Positions 24,104 through 34,700 of a DNA stretch of 64,000 nucleotides are shown piece after piece. Each line of letters starts with the position of its first letter. Positions within the stretch are counted from its first letter, which is position 1. The notes under the pieces were generated by a model, which saw nothing but the letters and a program-made list of their open reading frames with translations, was not told where the DNA came from and did no database searches. The position numbers and the translations under genes are program-made. The stretch is from Isoetes taiwanensis (Eukaryota > Streptophyta > Lycopodiopsida > Isoetales > Isoetaceae), in the NCBI GenBank assembly GCA_021234155.1, contig JAJEKV010000055.1, positions 3,914,905 to 3,978,904 of the forward strand, given 5' to 3'.

Positions 24104-24702
24104 CATGCTCTTAGCCTGCACCTGGGCTTCCACAAAGGCTTGCATATAAGCCATGACATAAAGACCACAGGAAGCCAGGTCACCTTGTTGTGGAACCTCA
24201 GGTCTAATTTCTTTCTCTCGACTGAATTCTTTTACATAAATATCAATCTTACGAGAACCGAATTAGTCAATCTTTGAATGATATCTTTATGAAGCCCGCA
24301 ATAGAAAATAACATCAGAACTATGAAGCATTACACTCAATTAATAGTGAGTGCACTTACATCATAACCATCCTCGTGTTGACCTGCACATTCTTTAGCGA
24401 GTTCAGAATAAGGATAGCTGGAGAAGACAAAGGGGTGCTGCTACAGTTCTTGGCCTTATCTAAAACAATGATGACTAGTGCATGGTGCATAGGATCCTCA
24501 ATCCGGATTGGAATCATAATATAATCGGCATTTGCTCAATATGATTCCCCGGCCCTTTTTGAACTACAACCAATCCGCATCGTACCATCGGGTTGCATCG
24601 GATGACCAGTTTGTTAAAGGCCGCTTGAGTAGGCTAAGAAATTCTCACGAAGGGAAGAAAAAAAATGCATCACGCCATTTGTCGCATAATGCTAATCGAT
24701 AC
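24104..24702 (-). pseudogene. Ulp1/C48-family cysteine protease domain
   Basis: Ulp1 proteases cleave SUMO-like modifiers with a His-Asp-(Gln)-Cys centre. Three exon-like pieces give the domain in order. 24531-24702 reads LALCDKWRDAFFFFPS, then WYDADW and FKKGRGII, with two in-frame stops. 24360-24530 reads ADYIMIPIRIEDPMHHALVI and AILILNSLKN; HHALVII is the catalytic-His strand (usually HW.L..I) and LILNSL replaces LILDSL, so the catalytic Asp is Asn. 24104-24247 reads IRPEVPQQGDLASCGLYVM and AYMQAF, with the Gln and the catalytic Cys in QQGDLASCG. Donors GTAAGTG and GTGAGAT follow the last two exons. Stops, a frameshift and Asp-to-Asn mean it is dead. Such proteases are also carried by some plant Mutator-like elements. 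Confidence 0.7.
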
Positions 24703-25100
24703 CTATTCACAAAGAAAGTGAGGTTAGATGTTCAAGAGTTAACCATAATGCCTTCCAAATAGTTACCTTCCAAATATATCTATATGCACATAGACATGTG
24801 TCTGTCTCTGCAAAGACCTTCCACACAATATTTAGTCACTTTGATTAGAGGCTTTTGCTGGAAAGGGTAGCATGGAACTATTTTCAACAAGCTCTCCGGG
24901 TCTCGTAAAAAACAGACTTGCATTATTGAGAGACAAATGAATTGCAACTACAATGTAATCTTACTTACTCTCCCCTGTCTTTGTCATCTCCGTGATCGAG
25001 CACTTTCGGATGATGTTTGGCTTCTAGTCCTGCAGAAGTCATCATAAAATTGTTCAGATATTACACTTCAAAAGCTTCAATTAACATAATAAATATTCAC

Positions 25101-25539
25101 CTTTTTGTTGAAGTTGTATTTTGCATGCACTCCTTCCTTTTTCTTGTCTGCTTCTCATGTTTAACAACCTTGGTCTCCTCAACCTTGGTTTCCTCTATGT
25201 CATCAACCTTAGTGGCCTCAACCTTTGTTTCCTCAACCTTTGTTTCCTCAACCCTGGTTTCCTCCACTGCCACATCATCCTTTTGGATCTCTTGTACCTC
25301 CACCATCCTCTATCTTTTCAATGGTTGCCTGAACAAAGGCTCAGAAGATTCACCAATTTCCAACACTTCTGCATAAATTAGTCACCAAAGTCAATCAGTA
25401 TTGTGGATCCTAATTTTAAGTTAATGGTATACCTGTTGAATCATCAGTCAACAGCATTTGAATTTCCTTGAAATGATGGCATTGGCTTAATAGGTTTCCA
25501 AATTGGTTTCTCCGAAATTTGTATTGTGAAGAAAGCCCC
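25101..25539 (-). pseudogene. Two exons upstream of the Ulp1 domain, with VEETK repeats
   Basis: Exon 25101-25368 is bounded by TTATGCAG and AAG|GTGAAT. It holds VLEIGESSEPLFRQPLKR, a TAG stop, then MVEVQEIQKDD and five or six near-copies of VEETK before a basic KQTRKRKE. Exon 25433-25539 (CTGCAG acceptor, CAG|GTATAC donor) reads open in one frame as SSQYKFRRNQFGNLLSQCHH and FKEIQMLLTDDST. A further small exon is likely at about 24980-25025 (LEAKHHPKVLDHGDDKDRG, donor GTAAGTAAG). These precede the protease domain, as in plant transposon Ulp1 proteins with long charged N-termini. Confidence 0.45.
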
Positions 25540-25799
25540 TGCAGACTGGAACTTTATCTTGTGAAGAAAAAACTTGAAGAACCTACAAAAATGGTGTTTA
25601 ATAATTGCGGTACACACAAGCAAAAAAAGAAGATGCAACATACCGCGGTATTAACTCATAATTTAACTTTTCAACCTCTCACGATAATCCACAAATGTTC
25701 GAATCGGTATGCTCGTGGCTATATGGAATTCCAAGTGACATATCAAGCTCATATGACATGAAAATTAAATTCCAGGGATTGTAAATCAATCAAATGTGA

Positions 25800-25819
25800 T
25801 TTTTTTTTTTTTTTTTTTT
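25800..25819 (-). other. LINE poly(A) tail
   Basis: Twenty consecutive T on the plus strand, adjoining the candidate target duplication AATGTGAT at 25793-25800. Confidence 0.85.
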
Positions 25820-26066
25820 GGAGGTAAGATTAGATATATGTATTAATATAAAGCATTATGTACAATGAGACCCACTCGGATGTTATGGGGACCACAAAGA
25901 TGTGTACTACGAGAGAGCATCGCCTCCGCCTTCCCTACTTTAGGGGTACTATAGGGAGTCGCCCATCTTCACCATAAAGCAGGTACTATAGAGGGAAGCA
26001 GCTCCGTTCCACTATTGGGTCCTCAAAACATTCTCAATTCTGAATAGATGGGATTCCTCGCCTATG

Positions 26067-26720
26067 TCATTCCCCGCCTTCATTATCATCCCAATGGCAC
26101 TTAAAATAAAAAGTAGAACCCCTCAGAAGGAACCGAAGTCTATCAAGACCCTTGTTGTAGTTAATTCCATGCTTCCTATGATGTGATAGCGCCATCAGTG
26201 CTACTTCTGAGTTGAAAGAGTTCTTTAGCTTCACTATGGAGATCCCTTGGCCACCTAGTGCCACATCACATCGGTGTTTCCAGATGACCCATATCGCAAT
26301 ATTCACCAAGGAGGCTTCGACATCGCGCACCTATCGCTGATCGATAAATCCGCCATCTTAGATGGTGTATCATCAGCCCAATGATGGGGCAAACCCGCAA
26401 TACGTAACTCGCGATCCGGGGCAAAAGAGGAGGTGTCCAATAGATTCAGTGGTATGGCAACCAAGTGGACATCTATCATTGTCCAGAATACCTTTATTGA
26501 ATAAACTTTCCTTTGTACTGAGCCCTCCTTGTAAAGCTGTCCACCTAAAGAATTGTATCTTTCTTGAACAAAGCGACTTCCAGGAGTTGGCTAAAACAGC
26601 TTTGGCAACTCCATTGCTCACCCCAAGCCTTGCCTCAGCTATCAGAGGAGTATCTACACATAGTCCTCGATAGATTCTTGCCACACTATACTGCATGTCC
26701 ATCAACCCGCCATTCCTCAC
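26067..26720 (-). pseudogene. LINE ORF2, C-terminal zf-RVT region
   Basis: The frame at 26373-26720 contains WKSLCSRKIQFFRWTALQGG, LSTKESLFNKGIL, DRCPLGCHTTESIGHLLFCP. This is the zinc-binding domain (zf-RVT) found at the end of plant LINE ORF2 proteins, with the C-x3-C...H-x3-C-type arrangement. A second frame at 26067-26330 (VNIAIWVIWKHRCDVALGGQ, SHHRKHGINYNKGLDRLRF) is the C-terminal tail, where plant LINEs typically read W..WK.RN. The two frames are offset, so at least one frameshift separates them. 25820-26066 is the 3' untranslated region. Confidence 0.65.
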
Positions 26721-28675
26721 AAGGCCCCACTGTTCCAGTTAGGTTGGTGACTTTGCCTAATATCTCTCGTAGCACCTTACAAATTACCTTCGCTGGGGTT
26801 CTGATTTTACTCTTGAATGTAGTCCAACAGACCCATTTCCCATTCATCCACAGATGTTGCAACCTAGTGATTCCACAGCTCTTCCATTTAATGAAGATGC
26901 GGGGGTGAGAGAGGGCCAGAGGAAGACCCTCCCTCCCCCATATCCTAGTATTCCAGAATAAACTGAAGCCACCTGCTTCCCTAGGAGGATCCATAGGAAC
27001 AAAAAGGTGTTGCACATCCAAACACGCTTTGGAGAATCTTTCTCATCACAGAGATGTACCGGGGGCTACTTTGAAACTAAAGTAGAATGCTCCCAATTCA
27101 TCTCCTCGAGAGCCGGCTTTCCCAAGAGCTTACCTTGCTTCAACCAATAGGATACAAATTTTAAAGCAGGTGATAAAGCAGATGACTCACCTTGTAGTAC
27201 TCTCCAAACAAATTTAGCCGCCAGTGGCTCAGGTTCGAAAGTGAAGGGTCTTTGCAGCCCAATCCCCTCCCTTTTGTCCCGGACACGCGCCTCCTCCTGT
27301 GCCACCTTAGCCATGCCACCCCAAATGAATTTCCCCGATGATAGTTTGCATTTGATTGTAAACCCCTTTCGGGCAATCATCGCTGATGAGTAATAAATAT
27401 GAGAGGCAGCTAGCACTGCATTAGCCACTGTCACCCGACCAGATGTTGCCAAGGTCTTTGTGGACCATAGGCCTACCTTCTTTCTGAGTTTATCCATTAT
27501 GGGGGTCCGTAGGCCTTTGAGGTTGTCGAAAGCACCGTGGGAAGACCCGTGAGCTTAATGCATTCTCCAAACGCTACTACCGAAAACCCGCACTCGCCCC
27601 CGAGGATCAATGGGACTATCCAAGCCCCGAGAACTACACACTTATTGGCATTAAGGCCGATACCCGTATATAACCTCAAAGGACGAAGAATATCTCGAAA
27701 AGAGTGGAAACTGTTGTCATCATATCTGAGGAACATGAAGGTATCATCTGCATATTGCATAATTGTTAGCTTTTCTGTACCTCCAGGAAAGGTAAGCCCT
27801 TCCAGATCTCCCACTAACATCTTTAGCTGAACCATTCTTGTCAATAGGTTGGCCATGATGAGGAATAAGTAGGAGCGAGGGGCAGCCCCCGCCTAATCCC
27901 CTTCTTGAGTTTAAACAGGCGACGGTTGTCCATTAACCAGACCGACGCAGCTAAGTTATTCATCCCCAAAGCCAACCAATAAAGTGGAGCTCAAAACTCA
28001 TATGGGACATGACCGAGCTTAACCCTTCCCATCCGAGAGAGTCATATGCCTTTCTAAAGTCCATCTTAATCATTACACAATTTTGTTTGGAGGCTCGCAC
28101 CAATGCGCCCTTCCTGGCCGCAAGATAGTTATCCAATATGTATTCACCCTCGCAAGAAAGCTGATTGCTCATGCCCACCACCCCTGCTCGTAATTGGTTT
28201 CAAGCGTTAGCAATAGCCTTCATGATTACCTTATAGATGACATTGGTGAGTGCGATAGGGCCTCCATTCCCCTAGGCTTTGAGGTCTTGGGACCTTCTAA
28301 CAAGAGTGATAAACCCTGGCCGCTAATGATGGGTGTAGAGAGCATGACATCCATGCTCCACAAACAGCTCGATGAAGTCCGCCCAAGCACATCCCAAAAT
28401 TCAACAAAGAATTCTGGAGGAAAACCATCCGCCCAGAGATTTCCTCGCCGCAAGGGAGCATAAGGTTTTGTAGATCTCATCCCCTCTATGTTACGTAGTA
28501 ACAACCTATTTTTCTCGGGTAACCTTCTCCCCCAATCCACTTTAGTTAGCCAAAGATGCCAACCGAAAGCATGGTAAGAGGAAGGTATAGGATCTTCCTT
28601 AAATTGATTCTCAAAGCTTTCCCTAATAAATGATCTGATCTCCTCGTGGTTCCTCCAATACATTTGAATTGCCAT
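26686..28675 (-). pseudogene. LINE ORF2, reverse transcriptase domain, frameshifted
   Basis: Successive minus-strand frames give the reverse transcriptase in order. 28226-28675: WADGFPPEFFVEFWDVLG, the N-terminal 'DGFP..F' segment. 27960-28181: CVMIKMDFRKAYDSLGWEGL, motif A with its catalytic Asp. 27497-27856: TIMQYADDTFMFL, the YADD active site, then the thumb with LNANKCVVLG. 27066-27497: LRKKVGLWSTKTLATSGRVT, the conserved region after the thumb (KL..WK.K.LS.AGR). 26686-27021: GGFSLFWNTRIWGREGLPLA, linking to the zf-RVT. Each step changes frame or has lost a piece, so at least four disablements are visible. Confidence 0.8.
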
Positions 28676-28774
28676 CCTTAATCGATGAGATACTATTATC
28701 GCCTAACCTAGCACCCGCCATTCTAAAAAAAACATTTGAGTTCTCATGGTCAAGTTAAGCATACCACTTAGTTT

Positions 28775-29855
28775 TTAGAGAACAGCCGCCCCTCTAGCCT
28801 CCTCCTCCTCAATTGCCTTTGCTTTCCCTTCCAGCTCTGCCTCAATGTTCTGTTTGGCAATGTTGTGTGGATCAGATAATAAGTCCTGCTTAACTATTCT
28901 CAACTGATTGTATATATCCATCTTTTCCTTTTTGAACTCCTTGGCTCTGCTCTTTCCCCACACTTTAGCCCAGGCCTTCATTAGGCTGAGCTTCTCCACC
29001 CAGGCTTTCATGCTTAGAGGATTAAGATCATTAGAGAGAGAGGAAATAAATACCCTAAAAGGCTTGCAAAATGCCTCCTTTCCTAGCCACGAGGTATTGA
29101 ATTTGAAAGGGATATTTCCTCGCTTGCCAGTAGAAGGCATGTTTTCAAGAAATAAGCTTTGGGGAACATGATCAGAGTGGGAGAAGGCAAGTTCCCCCTC
29201 AACATAACACTTATCCATGAAGCATGCTGTTTTATTGGCCATATAAAATCTGTCTAATAGACAATATACTCGGTCTTGGCCCTTCTGCTTATTCGACCAT
29301 GAGAAGGTAGCATTGGAGGGCGGAATCAAATTAAATCCCACACTATCAAGCAAAGAGTTCCAAGAAGTATCCTCATCTCCTGATAGATTTCTATGCAACC
29401 CAATTTTTTGGTCCCACACATCGGTCATGTTCAGATCTCCCCCTAAAATCCAGTTTTCGGTGACATCCCCTTGGTGACCTATCCAGCTTTCAATTTCTTT
29501 CCACATCGCGGCCCTTTCTGCAGGCTTATTTGACGCATATACATTGATGACCCCCCATTGGCACTCATTAGATTCAAAGGTCACCACCTGCCATCGACCA
29601 TCCCCAGCAGCATAGTAGGACTTCTGAACAAGGCCTCTCCAGAGGATACAGGTGCCACCTTTAGTTCCCCTGGCTGCACAGCTAAAGGAGGAGTAGTTGC
29701 CTCCTATCCATTTGCCTATAGAACTTGCTTCGAAGTCAGGAAGTCTATGTTCCTGTAAGAGAATAACATCTGCCATCATAGAGCGTATGGCGGCAAGCAC
29801 TCTACCACGCTTGAATGCCTTTAATACCTCTGAGGTTCCAGGATACAATTTTCAT
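28775..29855 (-). CDS. LINE ORF2, apurinic-type endonuclease domain
   Basis: The endonuclease nicks target DNA to prime reverse transcription. ORF2 probably starts at 29855 with MKIVSWNLRGIKG, the usual opening of plant LINE endonucleases. A one-base frame change near 29825 shifts into the long frame that continues to 28775. That frame shows ILLQEHRLPDF (catalytic Glu), GGDLNMTDVWD (Asp/Asn), DRFYM, and SDHVPQSL (catalytic Asp-His). The domain is about 230 residues, followed by a basic helical linker (KAWAKVWGKSRAKEFKKEK). All catalytic residues I can check are present, so this part decayed least. Confidence 0.8.
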
Positions 29856-31479
29856 AGTATATAGTATAATAACCTCTCGACAAGACGGCGGTGCTGCATC
29901 AGAATGATACAAAAATTCCTTGCACATGGGCCATCTGAACCAACATAAATACGACCTATATATATGGGAATGTATTTCCCCAGTGGTCTCAGTCGGTCCC
30001 TCTGACAGAGGGCAGAGGATATATGACCATCCCTTTTTCTCAAGGCGATCCCCCCACCAAAGATATCTTTATAAGTGGCCCCCATCCCTAACACTTTCTA
30101 GGTGTGTTATTGCACCCATACTTAAAATGAGTGGCTCACCACCCCTTGCACCCCTTAGGTGTTTAGTTTGCAATACCCTATAATTAATAGCTGCCACCCC
30201 CTCCTGACCAACACAATTTCTAGTCACATACGTCAAAAAATGTGGCCCTATATAGGTTCTTGCTATGACTTCTTGTATCGAGGTAGATACCTCCAGGGTT
30301 GTGGAAAGGTTTAGTTTGTCCTTTCCTCATCACCAAAGCTTTAATTTGTCTTTCCCTTTCCTTATTAGAAGGGATACATGGAAGGATACCCATACCCCTT
30401 CGTAATACTCCAATGTATAAACATCCCACTCCCACTTGATCACACCACTTCTTAGTTAAACATTTGTACCACAATGATCCTAACCTGGAATGTGTGTAAG
30501 TAGCCCAAGTACCACTGGTACTAGCCCAATATTGTACAAATGACCAGGTATTGGGGTTCCAAGGTGGACTTAACCCGGATAATATGCCATGCCACTTAGC
30601 TACCCAAGTGGTGGATTTGTTATCCCCTGTTGGTAAGGGTGTTAGTATGCTTGGCATACTATAATGCCCCCCCCATCACCTTCCCTAGTTGACCCCTCAA
30701 CCCAATCTTTTTTTTAAATCTCAACCCTCCCATCAGGCAAGTTATTCCTGCCCCCCCCAATCGACTTCAATAGTTGACCCCCATCCAAATTATTTTTTTT
30801 AACCAACCCTCCCAACATAACTGATATTATAAAGTGGCCCCCACTAACTTCCGTGACCCTCTCTAAGCTTGTCCACATGTTTTGAAACATGGAATATGAT
30901 CCCCTGTTTTTATGAGTGAGAGCAGGGAGAAGTTGGCCAGTCCCATACCATGAATGTAGCACCAAATAATTAGGAGTTGCCATATATTTCCCATACCCCT
31001 GTTAGTTGTCTTAGATTCTTGGGATTGGCAATAACAAAGAGCACTTAATTCCTTCCTTAAATTCATAACCAGATCCTTTGTGTCAAAAGTTAAACTATAG
31101 ATCATAAAGAGTTCCATTAAACTGCCGATATGTAGAACATTATCCAAATACAAAATAGTCAGCCCTGGCTGGAAAATGGGCTCGATCCTTAACATTGTGT
31201 GTAGATCTAAGCTTCAATCTACATCCCAGGTCCCGGTACAGGCCAGAATTGTTGCCTTTTCTGCTACATTTACCTATTCTGATACATTTACCTTTTCTTG
31301 TACAATATGATAAACAGAGATATTTGCCTTTTGTAGTACTATTGTCTTTTCTGATACAACATACAAAACAGAGAACTATGGTGCAGCTAGAAGCCTCGAG
31401 CAGGAGAAGAACTAACCTCTGATTTTTAAACACCATGGAGATCAGCCGAACTCGAGATCTGCTTACACAGCAGCCCAGA
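29856..31479 (-). other. 1.6-kb spacer between LINE ORF1 and ORF2
   Basis: Plant L1 elements usually have ORF1 and ORF2 close together, so this length is unusual. Minus-strand frames exist (30220-30657, 145 codons; 30863-31195) but show no domain I recognise. The plus strand is rich in C runs. Two or more copies of an approximately 85-bp unit (C-run, cttc--tagttgaccccc, T-run, aaccctccca) lie at about 30664-30740 and 30753-30825. It may be an insertion or an expanded inter-ORF spacer. Confidence 0.4.
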
Positions 31480-32841
31480 TCATCCCTTTTTCTTGGAGGT
31501 ATCATCTATGGAGTGATCCAAGAGTACCTTTGCAATGGCAGATTCGAATTCACGATTGCAGATTTTCTTCCCATTAGGTTTTTTTACCTTCTTTAGACGG
31601 GCCTCATCTAGAGGCTTGTCGCTCTGATCTTCAGAGGCAGCAACTTCAACCTCCAAGTTTAGAGGTCTGCAACCATCGGAAGTGGAGAGGACCTTCCCAT
31701 TACCAATCGAACTTGCAGAGGCAGCCTCAAATCGGGCTTGCAAAAGCTGGACGCCTTGAAGAAGTAGTTGCTTAGGGGAAGGGGGAACATCAGCAACAGA
31801 TATATGGCTAGCAGTGAGAGAGTCTCCAGCCAATGAGCAGGCGTAGAAATAGAAGGCTCCGGCCGGCAAAGATCTATGATCCGGAGCAACTTCGGAAGGA
31901 TAGTCACTTCTCCAGGGGGAGGAAGGGCCAGCTCGGCAGGGGGAGATGGGCATGGGACCAGGTAATAGAGCCTCGCTCTTATCATTTGAAGCAGAAAGAG
32001 GGTCAGGGCACAAGAGGGGCTGTTGTTCCTCGATTACAGCAGATATGACCTTGGGATCTTCAACGACCTTCACCTTCACTTTGGCAGCCTTTGATACCGC
32101 ACCACCGTTTCTCGGTTTATTACGGGCTCTTACCAAGATAAAGCCTTCTTCATCCACTGTCTTGCCTTTCTCTACCTCTGCACTTACTGTCTCGGCCATA
32201 ACAGGTGGGCAAACTTCCCCAGCATGCACCAGGGAACCGCAGGTAGAACAAGGCAAGGGCAAGCCAGAAACTTGTAGTTTAAACTCAATGAGCTCGCTGT
32301 TAAAACCTTTGAAAAACAGTGCTTGAGGAAGCGGATTGAAGATGTTGACGGAGACACAGATTTTAGGGGGCTCGTTGGGAGAGCCACCCATGCAAACAAA
32401 CTCGCCTAGAGCAGAAGAGATGATCTTGAAGGCCTTTTCTGTCCAGAACTCACAACTGAGGTTAGAAAGAGACAACCAGATTGGGAAGAAAAGGGCATCA
32501 GGGCTCTTAGCATTAAAATTTGGCCTCCACCGCTGAAAAAGGATCTGCCCATGAAGGCATGTGATGACGCCCTTCTTGAAAATGAGGTCTGCTTCCCTTT
32601 CACTTGGGAAGGTGACAAGAAAATACAGATTACCAAGAGGCTGGACCCTGGGCAGAACACGGCCTCGAGATGCCCGCTCCAAAGCTTTTTTAATTTCCTG
32701 AAGAGATGGATTACCTCTGATTACCTTAGCAATAAGACCAAGGTTATCAAGGTGGCGAATCCTATTCGCCACCTCAGGGATATGAAGAGAAAGGGAAACT
32801 TTGTCCTCCATATCCTCGGACAAAGACAGGGCCTTATCCAT
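31480..32841 (-). CDS. LINE ORF1, DUF4283/zinc-knuckle RNA-binding protein
   Basis: ORF1 proteins coat LINE RNA. The open frame extends up to 32928, but I place the start at the internal Met (MDKALSLSEDMEDKVSLSLH, 32841), because the first 29 codons overlap the upstream frame and look unlike a start. Residues about 20-190 match plant LINE/gag-like DUF4283 proteins: IAKVIRGNPSL, NLYFLVTFPSEREADLIFKK, ILFQRWRPNFN and LPIWL-like FFPIWLSLSN. A CX2CX4HX4C zinc knuckle follows (CSTCGSLVHAGEVC). The C-terminal third is low in motifs and Lys-rich at the end (KKVKKPNGKK). The frame is intact. Confidence 0.75.
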   Translation of the reverse strand: MDKALSLSEDMEDKVSLSLHIPEVANRIRHLDNLGLIAKVIRGNPSLQEIKKALERASRGRVLPRVQPLGNLYFLVTFPSEREADLIFKKGVITCLHGQILFQRWRPNFNAKSPDALFFPIWLSLSNLSCEFWTEKAFKIISSALGEFVCMGGSPNEPPKICVSVNIFNPLPQALFFKGFNSELIEFKLQVSGLPLPCSTCGSLVHAGEVCPPVMAETVSAEVEKGKTVDEEGFILVRARNKPRNGGAVSKAAKVKVKVVEDPKVISAVIEEQQPLLCPDPLSASNDKSEALLPGPMPISPCRAGPSSPWRSDYPSEVAPDHRSLPAGAFYFYACSLAGDSLTASHISVADVPPSPKQLLLQGVQLLQARFEAASASSIGNGKVLSTSDGCRPLNLEVEVAASEDQSDKPLDEARLKKVKKPNGKKICNREFESAIAKVLLDHSIDDTSKKKG

Positions 32842-33646
32842 AAAACTCAAGCCAGTAGAGGCTGGCTTGCCAAGTGCAGGTAACAAGGACAGACTGAGTT
32901 GGTTCAACAGCTTGGTCTCCAAAAACAAGCTGTCTCACTTGCCTTCTGATTTGAAATGGGTCCCCTCTGATAGCAAGCCCGCCTGTGCAGTTGAACTGGT
33001 CGGGGAAGAGAAATCTATTATCAATGATCGAGGCCCAGAGCTGATCAACGGGGCCTTGGACAAAGCCCCACCAGATAAATTCAGTATTAACTAAGAAGGC
33101 TGATCTGACGATAAAAAGAGGGCCTTGCGGGAATGACGAGTCCTGGTGAGATACTGAAGATGATGAGAAAGGCTGGGGGGACTCTGAAAATGCAGCTTCT
33201 GAGATTTGAGGGCTGGAATCAGAAGAGAGCAATAGATACTCCATGAGCAGAACACATTAAACTCTATAAAGTTCTAGAGTAACAAAATCAGTAAGCTGGT
33301 CTGAATATATTAAGAACTTTGCCTTTGGGGGGCGATCTGATCCGAGATAGGCAATTCTTAGCTCAATAGAGGAAGCTAAGGTGTTGCTAGTAGGTCCGGA
33401 TTGCTCTCCAATGAAGAAAATATCAGGGAAGACTGATTCGTCCACAAGGAATGCCCAGAGATCCACAGGAGATCCCTCCAGCCAGCCACAACAGATTTGG
33501 TCCAAGTTGTAGAAGATGACAAAGTATTTAGTTGAATCTGTCACAGGAGAACTTGGAGATGGAATGGCAGTATTGGACGATGGATTAGAGGCACTAGCTT
33601 CAGAGCAGATCAAAGCTAAAAAGGCGTTGGTAACCCCATTGAACAT
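32834..33646 (-). CDS. Two related frames in the LINE 5' region
   Basis: Two adjacent frames upstream of ORF1 (33257-33646, 129 codons; 32834-33244, 136 codons) resemble each other. One reads CCGWLEGSPVDLWAFLVDES then VFPDIFFIGE. The other reads FIWWGFVQGPVDQLWASIID then FLFPDQFN. Both end in a similar basic stretch followed by GD or GSD (RIAYLGSD, RQLVFGDQ). They appear to be a tandem duplication of one small domain of about 60 residues (pattern W...PVD-LWA...D...FPD-F). I do not know this domain. They may be an extra ORF of this LINE or a divided N-terminal extension of ORF1. 33656-34189 would be the 5' untranslated region. Confidence 0.45.
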
Positions 33647-33944
33647 TTTGAAGCTTTATATGAAAAAGGAGCAAAAAGCTTCATGCGGGGAGAGAGAGAG
33701 CTTCTGACGGGGAATGGATGATTCTTTGCAATGAGATAATAGAAAAACATTGATTGAAGATAAAGAGGGTGATTGCATGGAACCAGATATACAAAAAGAC
33801 CACTGATTGAGAGCCTTTATAATGGCAACTGCTGCCACTGCTGCAAGAGCTGCAATCCTTCCATATCTTTTAAGTAATCATGAAAAAGTCATGGTCAAGG
33901 GGAGTGTATTCTTGCCCTGATTCAACCTTCCCCTGCAACCCGAA

Positions 33945-34045
33945 TCCAGTGTCCCCTTCTACAAGGGGACCGACAGCATAAACTAAAACCTAACTCAATG
34001 AAAGGGACCGATCCAAGGGTCCCCTTCTACACAAGGGGACCGGCA
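33945..34045. repeat. Repeated hairpin at the LINE 5' end
   Basis: GTCCCCTTCTACAAGGGGAC (about 33952-33971) and a near copy with two extra bases, GTCCCCTTCTACACAAGGGGAC (about 34020-34041), can each form a 7-bp stem. Three AATAGCGCC(C/T)AA units follow at about 34130-34170. Confidence 0.65.
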
Positions 34046-34207
34046 AGAATCCACAAGAACGACCGGCCACCGACCTTCATTTCGGGAGGAAAGGATTTCG
34101 AGCAGAGTTTTTTATGAGAGCAGCCGCCCAAAATAGCGCCCAAAATAGCGCCTAACCAAAATAGCGCCTAACATCTCGACTTCGAATTCAATGTGATATT
34201 TACTTAC

Positions 34208-34364
34208 ATGTATCCGAGGACTTCACTGGTACCTCAAGCTCTTCCTCAAAAGACTTTACAAGGTTTACAGGTGATGCCCATGTAGAAGTATTTCCCAAAT
34301 CCTCCTGACCTTCTGTCAAATCCAATACCTTGGAAGAAAGTGCTTTTGTTGGCTTCTTTAACAT
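34208..34364 (-). CDS. Exon of the Ulp1-like transposon gene, LINE in the next intron
   Basis: An open exon bounded by TTGTAG and a strong donor GTAAGTAAA reads LKKPTKALSSKVLDLTEGQE then NTSTWASPVNLVKSFEEELE. It is charged and probably disordered. It lies on the minus strand between the coiled-coil frames at 35.1-36.3 kb and the protease exons at 25.5-24.1 kb. The LINE begins about 10 bp after the donor, so the 8.4-kb gap is explained by that insertion. Confidence 0.5.
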
Positions 34365-34539
34365 CTACAATAAAGAGTAGAAAAAGACTTGAGATAAGAA
34401 AAGGAATATGCATGATTAACAAGACTACAGTATCATACCCTTTTCTGGTTTCCTTATGCTACCAAAATCACCTGCATCAGTCAAACATTGAGTATATCAG
34501 ATCATCAACTAAGAAATGTATTCTCAATGTACTCTACAA

Positions 34540-34700
34540 GTACAGTCAATGAAAAAATTAACTGACAATGTACTCCAATGTATCCATCTGATAATGTACT
34601 CTGATTTATCATGTAAATGTATCCAATGTACTGTTGAAATGTACTGAATGTACTCTGAAATGCATTGTTCTGAAGTACAATCAATGTAAACAAAGCTAGC
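34540..34700 (-). repeat. AGTACATT-type repeat cluster, right
   Basis: Nine or so copies of aatgtact/aatgtatc on the plus strand, that is agtacatt on the minus strand, in an intron. It mirrors the cluster at 20279-20420, so the word points inward from both sides of the transposon. Confidence 0.55.

Larger units (their letters stand above)
25801..34189 (-). mobile_element. L1-type LINE, apparently full length, inactive
   Basis: An 8.4-kb non-LTR retrotransposon runs right to left: 5' region, ORF1 (RNA-binding, zinc knuckle), ORF2 (endonuclease, reverse transcriptase, zf-RVT) and a poly(A) tail seen as 20 T at 25800-25819. AATGTGAT occurs at 25793-25800 next to the tail and at 34190-34197 at the other end, a good candidate 8-bp target duplication. 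The insertion point is about 10 bp inside an intron of the Ulp1-like gene of the 18-kb transposon (donor at 34207, minus strand). ORF2 is broken by several frameshifts, so the copy is dead. Confidence 0.8.

Noticed and set aside
25097-25306. Single-exon Lys/Glu repeat protein
   Set aside because: The VEETK repeats are real but belong to a larger spliced, broken gene leading to the Ulp1 domain, so I did not list it alone.
30220-30657. 145-codon frame inside the LINE spacer
   Set aside because: I looked for viral-polymerase, gag or endonuclease motifs and saw none. Adjacent frames overlap it and C-runs inflate open length.
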